A DNA stretch of 64,000 nt. It comes from Callipepla californica brunnescens (Eukaryota > Chordata > Aves > Galliformes > Odontophoridae). A model generated the notes under the pieces. The model was not told the origin of the DNA, did not search any database, and saw only the letters and a program-made list of their open reading frames with translations. The stretch spans positions 1,500,501 to 1,564,500 of the forward strand of contig JALIRH010000027.1 in assembly GCA_023055505.1 (NCBI GenBank). The letters run 5' to 3'. This document shows, piece by piece, positions 10,460-23,759 of the stretch. The stretch's first letter is position 1, and every line of letters starts with the position of its first letter. The translations under genes and the position numbers were made by a program.

Positions 10460-13400
10460 TTTTATCAGGGAGATGCAGTGTAGTTCTCAGTAAATACCTT
10501 GATTGAAATTCTGAAATGAAGGTTACTTGCATACTTTATGGGACCTTTGAATAACGTCAGCTGAATAGCTCAGTGATTGATTCTGATCACAGCCCACATA
10601 TTAAAGAGGTTTGCTGCACTCCAAGATTCAGGAGCTACATGTGTATCGTTCCCTGACACGTTCCTAAATCCAAACCTTGGAAGTGTAGTTAGCTTGAATA
10701 CAAAGAAGCAGATCATGGAAAAAGACTGCGTCAACCTCAGGCTGAATAAAACCTCAGTATAAATCTGGCCTCAGGAAAGATGGAGGAAAAACAGAAGGAT
10801 ATGTCTGAAATTAATTGGAAAAGCATCTCAGGCCAAATCACATATCCATATCCAAAACCTAATGCCCCGCATCACCAAGCAGATCATGTGTGCCATCTTT
10901 GTAAGTACCCTAAAAAACAGACTACCGATGAGGACAGGTTCCCATTCCTATAAAGCTCTCCTATAAAGTGCCTTTCTGTTATATTTTTCATCTAATGTAA
11001 ATGGTACAACCTCACTTTATTAGTGAAAGGGAGCTGGGAATTGGGGGTCACTGATCCTCAGTGGTTTGAGGGAATGGAGCGAGGAAAAGTAAGGCTTGGG
11101 ATTTTCAACAAGTCATGGAGCTGTTAGTGTCTAATTCCCAGTCTTCGGCACTGGGCCTGTTCTGGGCATTGAAAATGACAGACGTGAAGTGAGGAAAATC
11201 AGATAAATATGTGTGGAAATCCTTATTTTTCTGGACTCTAAATAAAACACAGCCGTTATCTTTTAATAGTTAACATAAAACATAATGGTTGCTCAGCTAT
11301 TTTTGGAAAGCAGTACATTGCAGGAGGATCACCCATTAGATTAAATCAAAATATGTTTTAAGCATTAATTTGTGCTTGCTGCTCCCAGCTGGAGAGCACA
11401 GTAGCTGCTCTGGACCATTTTGACAACATCCTTCCACGCTGCTCCAAAAACTTCTGCTGATGCTAAAGCCTCTGCCATCTCAACAAAGATATCAACACTG
11501 TCACAGGTCAAATATCAGGTCGTTGCTGTTGTGATTCCTTGGAATGATTTACCAAATTGGCTCATCAGAGCTGAAGCAGTTGGGTAATTAGAGGGACTGT
11601 TAAATGGCAACATGTGCATCCTGCAAAGGGAGGAGTCCTGCATGCCCCTCTCAAATTAGTTTTGATCTACTGCTCTGTTAGTTGCTGCCTTATGCTGCTT
11701 TTATAGTTGACTCTTTGAAGCAGAGAGTATCTGAGTTATTTTCAGTGTCTACTTGAGAATGAGATAAGTCTTGACCTGGAAATGATTTTGTCTCTACTTT
11801 GCATAGATGAGTTTGGGGACTATTCCAGAGTATACTTTCTCATATAAGCAAAGAAAGAAACCATAACTCATTTGCAAGCTTGACAGTCAGTGGTTTCTCC
11901 TGTGCACTCTTGCCTCTGTGTGGCAGCTGAAAAAAGTAGAGAGATGATTAAGCCCCCACTATGGTATTGCCATATACAGATGTCTGATTTCTGCCTCTTC
12001 TATCTCCTGTCACTGTTCAATTCCTGCAGTGATTTCTTGGAGAAAAATCCTTTCTTTAGCAGAAATAGCAGCAGCATGCCAAGGCTGGTCTGCTGCAGCT
12101 GCACGGCCTGCCTGCCTGCAGTGCTGCTCCCAGGGTGCTCTCCTGGTATGTCTCAGCAATTACTTCTTGATCTGTCACTAATTCTATGTTGAGGAAGGAA
12201 GTTGGGGTCCGAAGACAGGATGAGCAGATTAACTGTTCATTGAGTGTTTCATGCCTAAAAAAAGAAAAATAGAAGAGCAGTAATACCTTCCCCCTCATTT
12301 CATATTCTTTCTCCTCCTGGCTGATGATGCTTTTCTGAGGCACACGTGTACACTATTGACTTTGCTGACTGTTCATCAGTACTGGGATGCCTGGTGATAT
12401 CTGAGCACATCAGAACATGTCCCAAACGATCTTTTTCCTTTGGATTTTGGTGTGTTGTTTTTTGTTGTTGTTTTTCATTTTAGTTTGCAAGAATTCCTTC
12501 TGCTGCTCATGTTTTCTTATGCTTTGGTTGCAGTCTTTATCAGCTTCAGCTAAATGATAGCTATACACTGCAGAAAGAGGATCAGTATGACTGGTGGTTC
12601 TGTTTCTTCCCTTGTTACTCCTGGGGATGATGGGAGAACAAAATCAGGTGACAATTTACAGCTGTCTTATCAGAGCATCCATGCCTTGGTATTGTCACAA
12701 GTCCAATGCAAGTAACACATTCAAGTGTCCATGTCTTAAGTGCTTGTGTCCCTGATTGGAAATCCCTCCTTTGTTTTACCTAGATTGGTTGTCTCTCAAG
12801 ACATTTACTTATTAAAAAGAAAACAACATCAAGATCAGTCTTTGGTTTAAAAATCAGAATTGGAGCCTTCTCAAGCCATAGCACCTCTATCCTAACAAAG
12901 ATGAGGTGGGAGGTAGTCTTAAAGGAAGTGTTCATAGAGAGGATCTCACTGAGGAGAGTAATTTTAAGAGCAGCTGCCATTGAGGGTAAATGTCTTATAA
13001 CTCTGTAGAAACATGATAGAACTGCCCTGTGAATCCATAATTGGCAGCAAGTAACATGGCCGTGCGGACGTCAAGAGCAGATCTCTCCGTGACACATCAT
13101 TATTCTGGGAATTTAGCAGAAAGAGAATGAGAAATGCAATGGCAGAGAGCACGGAAACTGGATTGTTTCCTCTCGTGCTTACATAATTAAGATAAACACT
13201 TCTCTGAAATCCCAGATTCCTCAGAAACAAAACTACTTGCCTGAAATGCCCAGAGTTTCCCCGGTGCAATGTGCATAATTTTGGGTTTTTTTCTGTTGTT
13301 GTTGTTTGTTTTTTCCTTAGAAAATAATGGAAACTTGAAAATGGTTTCCCTTTTTCAGACAGTTAAAAGGTAGCCTACCATGAAGGGAGCTTGAAAGGTA

Positions 13401-16085
13401 GAATGAATGGGCTCCATTTCTTCTCGCGTACTGCTTTTTGAATCTTCTGGTTCAGTTGCTTCCTGTGTTTGTGCTGAGAAGAAGGATTAAAAAGTTAAGA
13501 AGTGGCTATTGTTTTTCCTATGGTGAGCTGCTGTTCTCACACGTGCTCGTGTCCTCTCTTGGAGGAGTTTGAGGGAGAAGTACGAAGTATCGCCATCCTG
13601 TGATAGTCAGTTGTCATTTCTTTCAGTTCAGGTTGCACTGCACCTCTTCATTGTATAGCTTGCTGTTAATACTTGTGTCATAGCACCAATGGAAAGAAGC
13701 CAGTTACCTGAACCATCTGCAAGGTTTGGTGCATCCAGGTACTGCTTTAAAAATGCTAGGTGACTTCCATTCTGGAGGTGGGTGAAGGGGAGATAAGGTG
13801 TAGAATCAGTGCTTGAGATTGTTGCTGTGAGCGTACAGAATTGTTGCCTGTAACAGACAAAAGGAGATACTTTCTACCAACTTATTTCTGTGTTTCTGTC
13901 AGTTTGGTAGGGCTCACTCTGACCACAGCTCACAAACTCTTCACCTTATGGACTTCTGATGTACCCGCAGAAGCAGCCCCAATATCCCTTTAGAAGCTTG
14001 ATTTTTGAGAATGGAAGATATTCTCCTTGGCTGACATTTCTCCAAAGCATCACATGCACTGTCAGAAGTGCAGCTTTCGTTAGAGAGACTTACAGCGGAG
14101 CTTCAGTAAAATCTAGGCATGCTAACGTTTGCATATGATGCAAGAATTATATTTACACCTTGTCACTGCAGTGCTCATTCACTTCCTTTAAGCATATTTT
14201 GAAAAAGACTGTTTTTCAGGATTTTAATCTCCAGCATTCCCCGTGTGTGTGTGACAACAACAGGTTTTTGGAGGGCATTATTTTCAAGCTATGATGTTGT
14301 TGTGTCCCTCCGTCTGACTGAAGCCTGTAATCTGCAGTGTGAACTGGCGGCTTGCCACGTGCAGCAGATGGACTCGAGCACGCTTCTGCCAGGCAGCTAG
14401 CTCCTGCACCAAGCCCTGTGTGTGTGGCATCCATTTCCTAACCAGAATTTCAGAACAGCTGTCTGTGGAGGACTCCTGCATCTGCACTAACAAGAATTGC
14501 CAGGCGTCACACGGCTTGGGGTATGGTTTCTATCTGAATAGTCTGAGCAGTTTTAATATGCCCCAGACTGGAGCAGTGATCTCTGAGCTCTGTGGTTTGT
14601 AACAGTTTGTAGGAATCATCCTGCAGGATGATGGAGGTTTGTGTCTAGTGCAAATCCTCCTAGCTGTGTCCACAAATGCTGCTAAAGAAGGTGAATCAGG
14701 TGCCTTAGTAACTGCTTGGAGAGCTTTTCTCTTAATGGAGAACCAAAAGTTGAAGACCTCATTCTGAAAAATATTTGGATTTCTCTGTTCCATTAATCTA
14801 GCACTGACTTTCTGACCTTCTGTTTCTATTACAAATAATCACTTGAATTTTTTCAGATGTTAGGAAATTGCTGTCATGAAGGCACAGCATTTCCTCTTTG
14901 GAAGGGAAAAGAAACCAGCCATTTTTGTCTGTAGCTCCATCTAACCAAGGAAATTAAACTGTTTTGTAACCTGTAGCACCGCTTATCCCACAGCAACACT
15001 GTGGACTCCATCATTCAGTGTTTTAGACACATCCTTGAAGTTCATCTTTACACAAACAAGATGTTAGTGGTCATTAGATGTCCAAAAAGTTTGGGATGGA
15101 TTACTTTACATTCTTTATGGGCACTCCCCTCTCATTCTTAAGAAAAAGCTCAGATCCTTAGACATCACTTTTCATTCCTACTTGGCTTGTGTTCCCTGTC
15201 TCTGTAAATCTTCTGTACTGGCCTTGACTTCAGATAGATGTAGGGTGACTGTGGAGTTGGCTTGAATTAATGTGGGGACTAACTGAATGCACTGAAACTA
15301 CATCAATTTGTTGGAGTTAATACAAACCATGTAGAAAAAGTCACTTGAGGGTGCTATTAATTTTAGATTAAGAATGCATTGAGGAATGAAGACCAATCAA
15401 TTTAACTAGGATTTTTTTTGCTATGATTCTAAAGTAAATCAATGTCAGAAAAGTAAAGATATTTGTAGCAACTAAGCAGTTTCAGCAAGATCAAGCCAAA
15501 GCTTGAGAGACATCTTCATCACTTTTGTGGGTTTTTAATCCTTTTTCTTGTTCCTTATGCAAAATTAATTAGTAAGATTGGAAATAATTCTGCTCTGAAA
15601 CAACAACAAAAAAAAAAGTTATTTTGAGACTGCATTGATGTCTGCATTGCATAGAACTTAGAGAAGGACGGAGGCCTACGTAATTCTGTGCAAGAGGCAA
15701 ACAGTAAAAAAAAGAAAAAGGAAAAAAAAGCAGCAAAAAAATGAATAAATGAGAAATATATGTGTATTTTTTCCCCTGACAGTTCTTTTAACTCTTGGCA
15801 CTTTTTACAACAAGCGATCAAAACTATAGGGAGGAGTGTGACTTAAGACCGAAATATCCTTTAAAACTTTGCAGTTTATTATGCATCGCTTTTGCCTCGT
15901 AGAGGGGATTGCATTAAGAAGCTGTCTGTCCCTGTGTGCCTGTGCGTCAGCCTCTGAAGGTGAAAGGCAGGCTCCTGCCATGGGAGCCTGCAGGCACAGT
16001 CCCCAGGCTTCACAGGAGCAGCTCCTGCTTCCTCTCTTTTTAGGGAGAGCCTTATTTCTGAGGTAGTTCTAATAATTTTTTTTTT
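10460..16085. other. Unassigned non-coding stretch
   Basis: I see no gene in this long interval. A GTAAGT at 10901 follows TTT and lacks a clear partner acceptor. (GTT)n-like low-complexity patches occur at about 12448-12475 and 13291-13318, and an A/G-rich purine tract at about 15706-15746. Frames of about 60-100 codons on both strands show no domains. A short hairpin is at 15967-15991. Confidence 0.55.
15967..15991. other. Short perfect inverted repeat (9-bp arms, 7-base loop)
   Basis: GCAGGCTCC is followed after seven bases by its exact complement GGAGCCTGC. The stem does not extend further, so it is too short for a microRNA precursor. It may be incidental. Confidence 0.6.
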
Positions 16086-16194
16086 CCCCCCTTATTTTAG
16101 TATTTCTAGCAGTTTCCCTTCCATTCTGATGCTAGAGCATAGCTGGGATGAGGCTCCAAACAGCCAGTGCCTTTGCCTGGGCATAAAGGAAGCA

Positions 16195-16208
16195 GTTTCC
16201 TTGGCAAC
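16195..16208 (+). promoter_or_regulatory. RFX X-box-like site (both half-sites intact)
   Basis: GTTTCC-TT-GGCAAC satisfies both half-sites (GTTNCC and GGNAAC) of the RFX X-box with the standard two-base spacer. About 0.06 such full matches are expected by chance in 64 kb of random sequence. Confidence 0.4.
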
Positions 16209-16360
16209 CACAACCCCAGAAAGGTCCCAAAACAGCATTTCCACCTGCCTGAGATTTCTTTTTAATTTAGGAGTTTGCACATCGGCTTTGCATGGAGAAT
16301 TGGGCTACGTACCAGGCTTTTATTCATAACAGAAGTTGCTTACAGGAATAATATAATTTT

Positions 16361-16372
16361 TTGCATATGCAT
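16361..16372. promoter_or_regulatory. POU dimer (MORE-like) element
   Basis: TTGCATATGCAT differs by one base from ATGCATATGCAT, the palindromic site on which Oct1/Oct2/Oct6-type POU proteins dimerise. The core TGCATATGCA is a perfect palindrome. Binding is inferred. Confidence 0.4.
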
Positions 16373-16599
16373 TTATACATCGGACTGCCGGGCTTACGAG
16401 AAAGACTGTCAATTTATGGAGTGACAGCGGATGCCACAGCAGCGTGCAGTAGGATTCAGGAAGGATGCACAACACTTTAGCTGCAAAAAATTAAAACTCC
16501 GCAAAGGAGAAAAAAATATCTCCATCTCGAGAAGAATTAGCTAGCTCCTATGCCTATGTAAGGAATTAAGAGATCAGAGAAAGTGCCGTGCTTGCATAC

Positions 16600-19500
16600 G
16601 TCTTTAGTTTTGTTATTAGGTTGTCAGCTGTGAGGTCAGACAGCCCTAGTGGCAGCCAGTTGCTGTGGGGTCACAGTGTGATGTGCCCCTGTGTGGAAGG
16701 CCTGGGAGCAGCAGCAGCGTGGGGATGCTGCTGTGGTGCTGAGCCAGCTGCCATGTTGGGCCAGCATGGAGCAGATGCCCAGGGATGGTCCCCTGGCCTC
16801 AAAATATCCACAGACAGTAGAGACATGAGAAGAAAAAAATGCCACAGGTGCTGCAACAGTGGGCCATGGGATCAGATTCTCGCATGAATGACTCCTAACA
16901 GCCATTTTAATTCAAGACACCAGTGCTGTTCGAAGCCCAGCCATGTTTACTTTGCTCATGGCTTTTAAATATCATTAAATGTAGCTGCACGTGGTAGGAG
17001 CTTGGCTTTTCTTGCCCACCATGCTGTGGAAAAGCAGGGCTGTATCCCTGGGGCAAGGCAACTGTGCCACGCAGGTATCAGCAGTTACCCCTGGCTCAGG
17101 TCCTGCACAGCACCAGCAGGGAGCTGCAGTGGGGCAGCATGAAGTATATGGCCCAAGAGAGAGGAGGGAGAGGAAATAACCCTCAAAGTCCAAATACAAA
17201 TGAAAGCAGAGCACCGGTAGCATAGGCAGTGATGTCTATGAGAGAAAAACATTCCCTGTTGCTGTAAGCCAGTCCTAGAAGGCAGCAGGGAAGCCTGCAA
17301 TCAGTGTTCTTTAACAAGGCAGATGTTCCTCAAAGGTATGTTACCTTTCCAGGTTGTATTTGTAGTTTAGTTTTGCTGTCCTAACAGGGAAGATTTTCCC
17401 TGGACTGACTGCTGCTGGTGGTGCTTCTGCTGATGCCTATTTCTGCTGTGAAGCTGTTGGGATTTCAGTGTGGCAGCAGTTCCCTCATTCTTGTGTGGAC
17501 TGGAGTTCACCAGAATATATTGGGAGGATTCTACAATCATTTGATCATTCTTTTGGTGTTAGGTTCCCTGGTTCCTTCCTCTCCTTGCTATGCTCTCCTA
17601 TTTCTGTGAGCTGCATGTCCCACAACCGTTTGCCTGCCTAGATGGCATGTCACCTTCTGATTTGACTGTGCAAAATTTCCTAAGTGATTTTTTTTTTTTC
17701 CTTTTCCCTGTGAGGTACATGTTTTTGTGTAGCATATGGGCATTCAGATCTGAAAGAAGGGATTTTTCAGTCGCTGCTGCAGCACAGAGAAATAACAACA
17801 GAAACCATGTTTTATTGCTTTGCCAAAACAGTGTTTATGTTATAAATCTCTACCTAATATTTCCCTTTTCGTAGGCTGCACCTTGAAAGGGACTGCTCGG
17901 GCTTTTTAGCTTTATATATTGCAGACAGATAACCCTTCCAGCAGCTCTGGTGAGTGTCTTGGAAGCAAGGGTGCTAACCGAGGCAGCTGAAGGTGATAGC
18001 AAAAACTAAATGGTGTCACTGTCCCTCCTCCACCTGAGTTCCCCATTGCCAATTAATATTTCTTGTTCTTGAGTGATGAGGCTCAGAGTGCAGCTCTGTG
18101 TAGCAGGGAGAGGAAAAATTCCTCCCAGCTGCAGCAGCTATTTCAATCCCTCTTTGACAAAGATCCTTTGATATGACACTCTTGTCTCCCTGGAACAGCT
18201 GGATCCCACTAGCACGGAGGTATATGTCATCTTGTTAAGAGACTTCATGACCGGGGCTGTGATGTTATTATCTTAATTATTAATATTTCACGTATTTGGT
18301 AACCTTTCGTATTATAACTTGTTGTGCAGTGAATGAAATAAAGACCACCCCCAGCAGCAGGTTTCCACAGCCTCTAGATTTAAGGGTGTGTGAAGGGGGG
18401 GAAATCTTTTTCCCAAGCCTGTGCTTAGAGCATGTTTCTAATACCCACTGGAAGTGCTCTGTCAACAGAGAAAGATGAATGAAAAGGGAGAAGTTTTCAG
18501 GTACAGAGAAGTTAGAGCTCTGTCAGCTTTCCAAAGCAGTAGCTTGATTACCATCTCCCATCCTGTCCACCTGTATAAAAGTGTTTGTTTATTTCATATA
18601 ATGCTTCAGTGAAACCCATAAGTCCTCAAGCTAAATACTGGTATTTGTGATCTCCATGTATTAATGTCTTCTTCAGGTTTACACGCTACTAAAATACTGC
18701 AAACCTGCTGGGTTCATGAGCTGTTGTATATAAATCAAAGAGAACAAACTAATGAGGAAGAGGTCAATGACCAGCCTAATGAGAGGGTCAGAAAAGTAGC
18801 CCAATAAATAAAGGGGAGATTAAAGTGTTCCCATCAGTGGCAAAATAGTATGTGCACGTACTGTTGCCTGTTTACCATCTGAGCCCCTGTGCAGCCACTG
18901 GGGATCAGAGGGGCCTGTGCAATGTTCCCAGCTCTACTAAGGGTGAAGGTGATCAGTCTGAGCACTCAGAGATCTCTGCTTCCCTGGCAGCCAGGCCCCT
19001 GCCTTTTCTCAATCTCATTTGTCCTTGCTGGCAAAGCAAGAAAAAACAGTGCCTGCCCATAGAGGAAAGATGAGGAGCTGCTTGCTGGGTTTTGCCTGAG
19101 CTCACTTCCCTGCCACGTATCCTACTTGTTACCTTGAGTAAATTGCTTGAATGGTGACATCCCTGTACAGATTTTGGTTGAGGGATGTTAGGGTCAAAAA
19201 ATCACAATTCTTCCTCTCAAAACTGTGCTTTGTAGGGACTTTAGTTTCTGAAATTCCTCATTTCACTGAGTTTGGCCTTTTTCTGTACAGAGAATTCTCA
19301 ACTGTGGTTGAGCTCGATGCTTAGCTCTGATTTGGTCTTGTTACTTGAAGATGCTTGGTGCCTTGTTGATTACAGGGATATAAAAGTTAAGTGTTACAGT
19401 TATGTGTTGAATTTTTTTTATTTTTTTTTTTTTATCTCCCCTCCCTCAGTGCTGCATATCCTCATCCAAAAGTGCAATAACAGTTACCAACACAGCTATC

Positions 19501-21415
19501 TTTATGTGATATATTAAGGACTGGATATACTTGGTACTCTATGTGTGTAAGGTTATGAGGATGCAGCAAAATGAAAATATCACTCCTCCTCCTTCTTTTT
19601 GGTAGGCTAAATAAACTGATGTCTCCTAGCTGTGTGTCTGAAGGTGCAGCTTCATTAATTCTTCATTATTTCTCGTTCTCACAGTATTCATCCTCTACCT
19701 TCCAGGTTGCATTTGTTCTTTTAAATGTGGCTTGCACAATTTCCTATATGGTTTTCCAGCTGAAGTCTGACACAGCAGCTGTATGGATTGGAAGGAAAGG
19801 TGCATTAACAAGCTATGCACAGGTCATAAAATTTCCTGTTGTGAAGGGGGGGACAATAGTCTTTCCAAATGAGTGTGGTGCTTTGTTTGTTTCCTCTGGG
19901 CTTGTTTCTATAGTGTGGCTTTTTTGCGTGTCCCTCCCCTGTTTTCTGAGAAGCAAGGTGTGCATGCAGCTGTGATATTGAAACATGGCTGTGGATAGTA
20001 CATGTGCAGACGTAGTCCTAATGTGGCTGTCTGCAGTGCTCTGAATTCTGCATAACTCTTCTGAACACCATCTTAATATCTTCTTTCTGAGAGGTGGTAG
20101 TGACTGAGCGCTAGGAATGCATATAAGGATGCCTTCCAAATTTCCTTGCCTCTAAGATTTATTCAGATAACAATCTAAACAAAATTGTCATGAACCTCCA
20201 GTTGCTGATTTCTGCACTGTTGACATCAGCGTATTTTTAAAGCATTATAGGTAGTGAAACCAGATGAAGGCTGAACTTTTAGGCAAGAGATTTTCATCTC
20301 TTTGCTGCAAAACAATAAACAGTTCAGAAATTACCTCCCTGTGGACAGTGCAGAAATGAACGATACTGCCTGTGCCATGAACTGGAAGTTGTTTGCTTCC
20401 AGTTTGTTACCTAGAGGCATCGCTGTGGTGATCCTTGTCTCATGTTCCCTGGGACCTGTAATTGGTCATAAATGCTATTGGACAATGGCTGTGCAGAGTT
20501 GGAAGTAATGAATTAGCACAAATCATTAAGGGTTAATGATATCTGTGTTATAGCTGCAGGGTTCGTATTAAAAAGACCAAGCAATAGGAATGGTTTCATT
20601 TTTGCATTCTCTGAGTACATTTTATGAGATGTGTGTGATAGCAGTGAAGATTACAGCAGATTGTTCTCCAATTTGCTGCTTTCTCTTTTTGGATGCTCCT
20701 GTTTTTCTTGTAGTATTATCTGATATCTCCTGTCATTATTTCACGTGTGCACACACCCACATAATGCATAAGCCAATGCCAACGTAACGCAGTGTACCTG
20801 GCTGTGATGAGAGTGGACATCGTAGAAACATGGAAGCATTGCATTGAGTCAATAGAAATCAAAACAACATTGACTTTGAGTCTGTTTTTAACACTGATAT
20901 CCAATATAAATAAATAACAGATGGGAAAGGGGCAGTTCCTTTAGGTAATTATGTTATCCCCACTTGCACAGTGCTGTGCTGAGGCTTCAGCAGAGATATG
21001 CATGGAAGCATCCAACAGCTGGGATGATTCGACAGTGAAAGCAGGAGGGGCAATCCCAGCCAAGGAGGTAACAGAGGGAGGAAGATGTTTCACCCTATGC
21101 CCAGGATTTTGATAGAGTCTGGAAAAGCTTTGGAACATGCAGAAATTCCTAAAATTAATGCAAAAAAATATTAATGTAGGAGGAAATGCTGGGCCAAAAA
21201 TTCCTTCTGTGTGTGAAATTGCATTTTTGCAAACTGTGGAGGAAGTGGCTTGGAGCTTCTGATGCCTTTAATTTATAGTAGTGGAAATGAGAAAAGCTCA
21301 GTGTAAATTGAGAGAGGACATTTAATTAGTAAAATTCCAACTAGAAGCAAATCAGTCCAACTAATGTATTTTAGATTTCTTACTTGAAGACATCAACTAT
21401 CATAGAAATTTCATT
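16600..21415. other. Unassigned non-coding stretch
   Basis: 16640-17180 is locally GC-richer and has overlapping frames of 60-99 codons on both strands, which fits composition rather than genes. T-rich tracts occur at about 17688-17700 and 19408-19432. The longest plus-strand frame, 134 codons at 19571-19975, is hydrophobic and has no domain I recognise. No RNA gene or mobile element is seen. Confidence 0.5.
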
Positions 21416-21419
21416 AAAC

Positions 21420-22560
21420 AAGATTAGCTTAATTATTTTGTCCTTAGTAAAGAGTGCTAATTAACTCGAGTATGATAAATATGCATCTGAATATCATTTT
21501 GAAATCCCTACAGATCCTAATTGTTCTTAAAGTCTGCCGTGTAGATTTTGCTATCATAATCCTTTTAGAAGTAAAGATTTCTTCAAGGGTTCCAGGCATT
21601 TCAAAGGTGAACGTTTTTTCCCCTGAAGAAAGAGGCAATTTCTGATCAAAATCTGAGGCGAAATTATGAGGGCTCTGAAAATAACCTTGATGTCTGTATC
21701 TTGTACGTAGCCATGGATTCTGCCTGTGAATGGAGACCAAATGAAAATCTGCAAAGGGGGATTGGTTAACCACTAACCACAGCAGCTGTGAATATGCAAT
21801 CAGTCCGTACACAAGAAAAGCATTACTTATCCTTGAAGGTAGGAAGGAACAATATATGGCAAACCCTATGAGCACACATCAAGCTTTAATTTGGGGCCAT
21901 TATTTTGTACTCACAATGGAGAGAAGATGATCCTCCAAAAATCATTTTAACATCCTGTGTATGTGCCTTTTCTGGTGAGCTGGAGTTCCTGGTGTCCCTG
22001 ACTGCTCACTGTGGATGTATGGCTTTCTTTGTAGACAGAGTGAAGAGGAAGAAAAATGAGCTTTCTCTGTTAACTTTTTGCATTCAAATAGATGTGTTAA
22101 TGACACTATTAGGTTATTTTTTTCTACTATTTCCTTTGGTTCCCTTACAAGCATAATAATAAATTAAAATGGATACAGTTCCTTAAAGTGAGAATGAAGT
22201 TAAGGTGTGCTAATTAAAAATAGAGTCAGTATAGGTGTACAGAGGTGCTTCATAGGTTTGGTTGTTTATTTTTTATTCAAATCTCTACATGTCAGGATAC
22301 ATTGCCTTCTAATCCATGACCCTGATCAAACAAAAGCATGCCTGTCTTCTAATTAACAAAATAATTTCCCTTGTGGATACAGATGTTCCTGTAAATCTAA
22401 GATAAACATTGGCACAATTGAAGTGGAGTTCAAGTTTCTGAAATTTATTTTGGAATACCTGACTGCATTAAGTCTGTAAGGAGCTGCTAATCAGTCACTC
22501 CAATGATTTGTGCTTATTTTGTAGTAAAAAGGAGTGTTTTGCATAATTTTTTTGTAACGG
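21420..22560. other. AT-rich block with homeodomain-type motifs
   Basis: TAATTA cores are at 21430-21435 and 21458-21463, with octamer- and homeobox-like sequences following to about 21520, and more such motifs (TTTGCATAATT) near 22537. A 143-codon minus-strand frame covers 21444-21875 but has no domain I recognise. The rest is plain AT-rich DNA. Confidence 0.3.
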
Positions 22561-22599
22561 GGCTAAAAATAGTGCAAGGCCACGCTGTGGCTAGAAAAT

Positions 22600-23630
22600 A
22601 CTCCTAGTGCTCAAGTTAAGATGATTATCAATAGAAAACGTGAGTGTGATTTTTGTCAGTGATCTAACACTACAGCCTCTTAAAGTTGCAGTGGTACAAG
22701 GGACGTGGAAAGCGAAGGGGATACGAGTGTCTCGACTTGCAATGATAATGAGTACAACAGTTTGTTGGAGTAGCTGTAAATCAAATGTACTGTAGCTATA
22801 AAAAGCCCGTAAGACATTTGGATATGATCCTGGACTGCTTCTGCAGTATAGAAGCTGTGCATACAAATGAGAAGCCATCCATATTGTATTATGGGGAAGG
22901 CTGCATTACTGAAACGGGAAATGGGATAATCGGAAGTTGTTTTTGGAAAACTACTGAAGCTGAGCTTCACAGTGTTGGCACCAAAGCAGGGCAATTACGT
23001 TTTGGACATCAATATCAGTTAAATGGAGGACATGTATTAAGGAAGGAATATGCGATCGTTAGGAGTATAAATTAAACTAAATTCTACAGATGAGAGGGCT
23101 CCATATTTTATCTTCATTTTAGCCTGATTATTATTCTTTTCCCCCTCGTTATTTATTTTGCCTTATACCTTAATAACTTTAACCTTTTTTCCTTCTTTCT
23201 CATGGTCTTGCTGATGCTTACGGCACCTTCCTCTAACATGCTGAGCTTAACTGAACTCTTTAAACAAAGAAAGCTTGGAAGAAATGCTTAAAAATCAGTG
23301 TATCATACGTAACACAAACCTGAAAATGAAGAAGGATGAACAATACTGAGGCTGAATTCCCCAGGAAAAATATTCCTAAAGGTTAAGGCAATGATCTGGG
23401 ACTCGCAGATTGAGTTCAGTTCCTGAACCTGTTATGGCAAGGCAGTCTGCATGTGTCTACAAAAAGCAGGGCATTCCTTCCTCTCCCCCAGTTCCTACGC
23501 TTTCTTTAAGTCTTTAATCACTTTTAAAGTGGAGATTCGTTTCCATAGTGCAGTGCCCTGATTGCATTTGGTGTTTAGGTGTTAATTTTAGTGTCTGTGT
23601 TATTGTGACAGTGTTCAGAACTGTATCTTG
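22600..23630. other. Unassigned non-coding stretch
   Basis: 22680-23075 stays open in several frames on both strands (96-104 codons) without any recognised protein similarity. No repeat family is recognised. Open sequence on both strands at once argues against a gene. Confidence 0.5.
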
Positions 23631-23637
23631 TGGCTCT

Positions 23638-23714
23638 CCGTCCTTCTGGTGAGGAAATTCCTCCTAGTATCCACTCTGAACTGGGTAGCTCGAAGCTGTT
23701 TCCTCATGTCCTAT
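23638..23714 (-). mobile_element. CR1 LINE fragment, internal, degraded
   Basis: Read on the minus strand, the segment follows the typical CR1 order near the 3' end: a stretch resembling 'aggacatgaggaaac', then a diverged 'ggatactaggaggaatttcc' and a following run. CR1 is the dominant avian non-LTR retrotransposon, and most copies are 5'-truncated and long dead. Both ends are missing here and no terminal octamers are present. The divergence suggests an old copy. Recognition is by eye. Confidence 0.5.
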
Positions 23715-23759
23715 GTTCATGCATAATGTCAGGATTTACCCCCATGTCCTTTTGTTATC

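Larger units (their letters stand above)
16090..16560. promoter_or_regulatory. Candidate enhancer block
   Basis: About 470 bp with an unusual concentration of ordered sites: a full X-box (16195-16208), a POU dimer-type palindrome TTGCATATGCAT (16361-16372, one base from the MORE element ATGCATATGCAT), and two facing TGACAG sites ten bases apart (CTGTCA at 16406-16411 and TGACAG at 16422-16427) flanking an ATTTATGG homeobox-like core. CpGs persist at 16381-16430. No open frame or repeat explains it. The enhancer role is inferred from motif grammar only. Confidence 0.35.

Noticed and set aside
16065..16080. let-7-like seed (GAGGTAG)
   Set aside because: Identity ends after the seed and no complementary arm is present.
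16640..17180. Possible CpG island or promoter
   Set aside because: GC is raised but CpG dinucleotides remain few.
19571..19975. 134-codon plus-strand frame with hydrophobic stretches
   Set aside because: The hydrophobicity follows from T-rich DNA; no signal-peptide logic, no homologue recognised, minus-strand frame overlaps.
21444..21875. 143-codon minus-strand open frame, the longest in the window
   Set aside because: No domain or family I recognise, AT-driven composition, and overlapping open frames on the opposite strand; this length is unremarkable over 64 kb in six frames.
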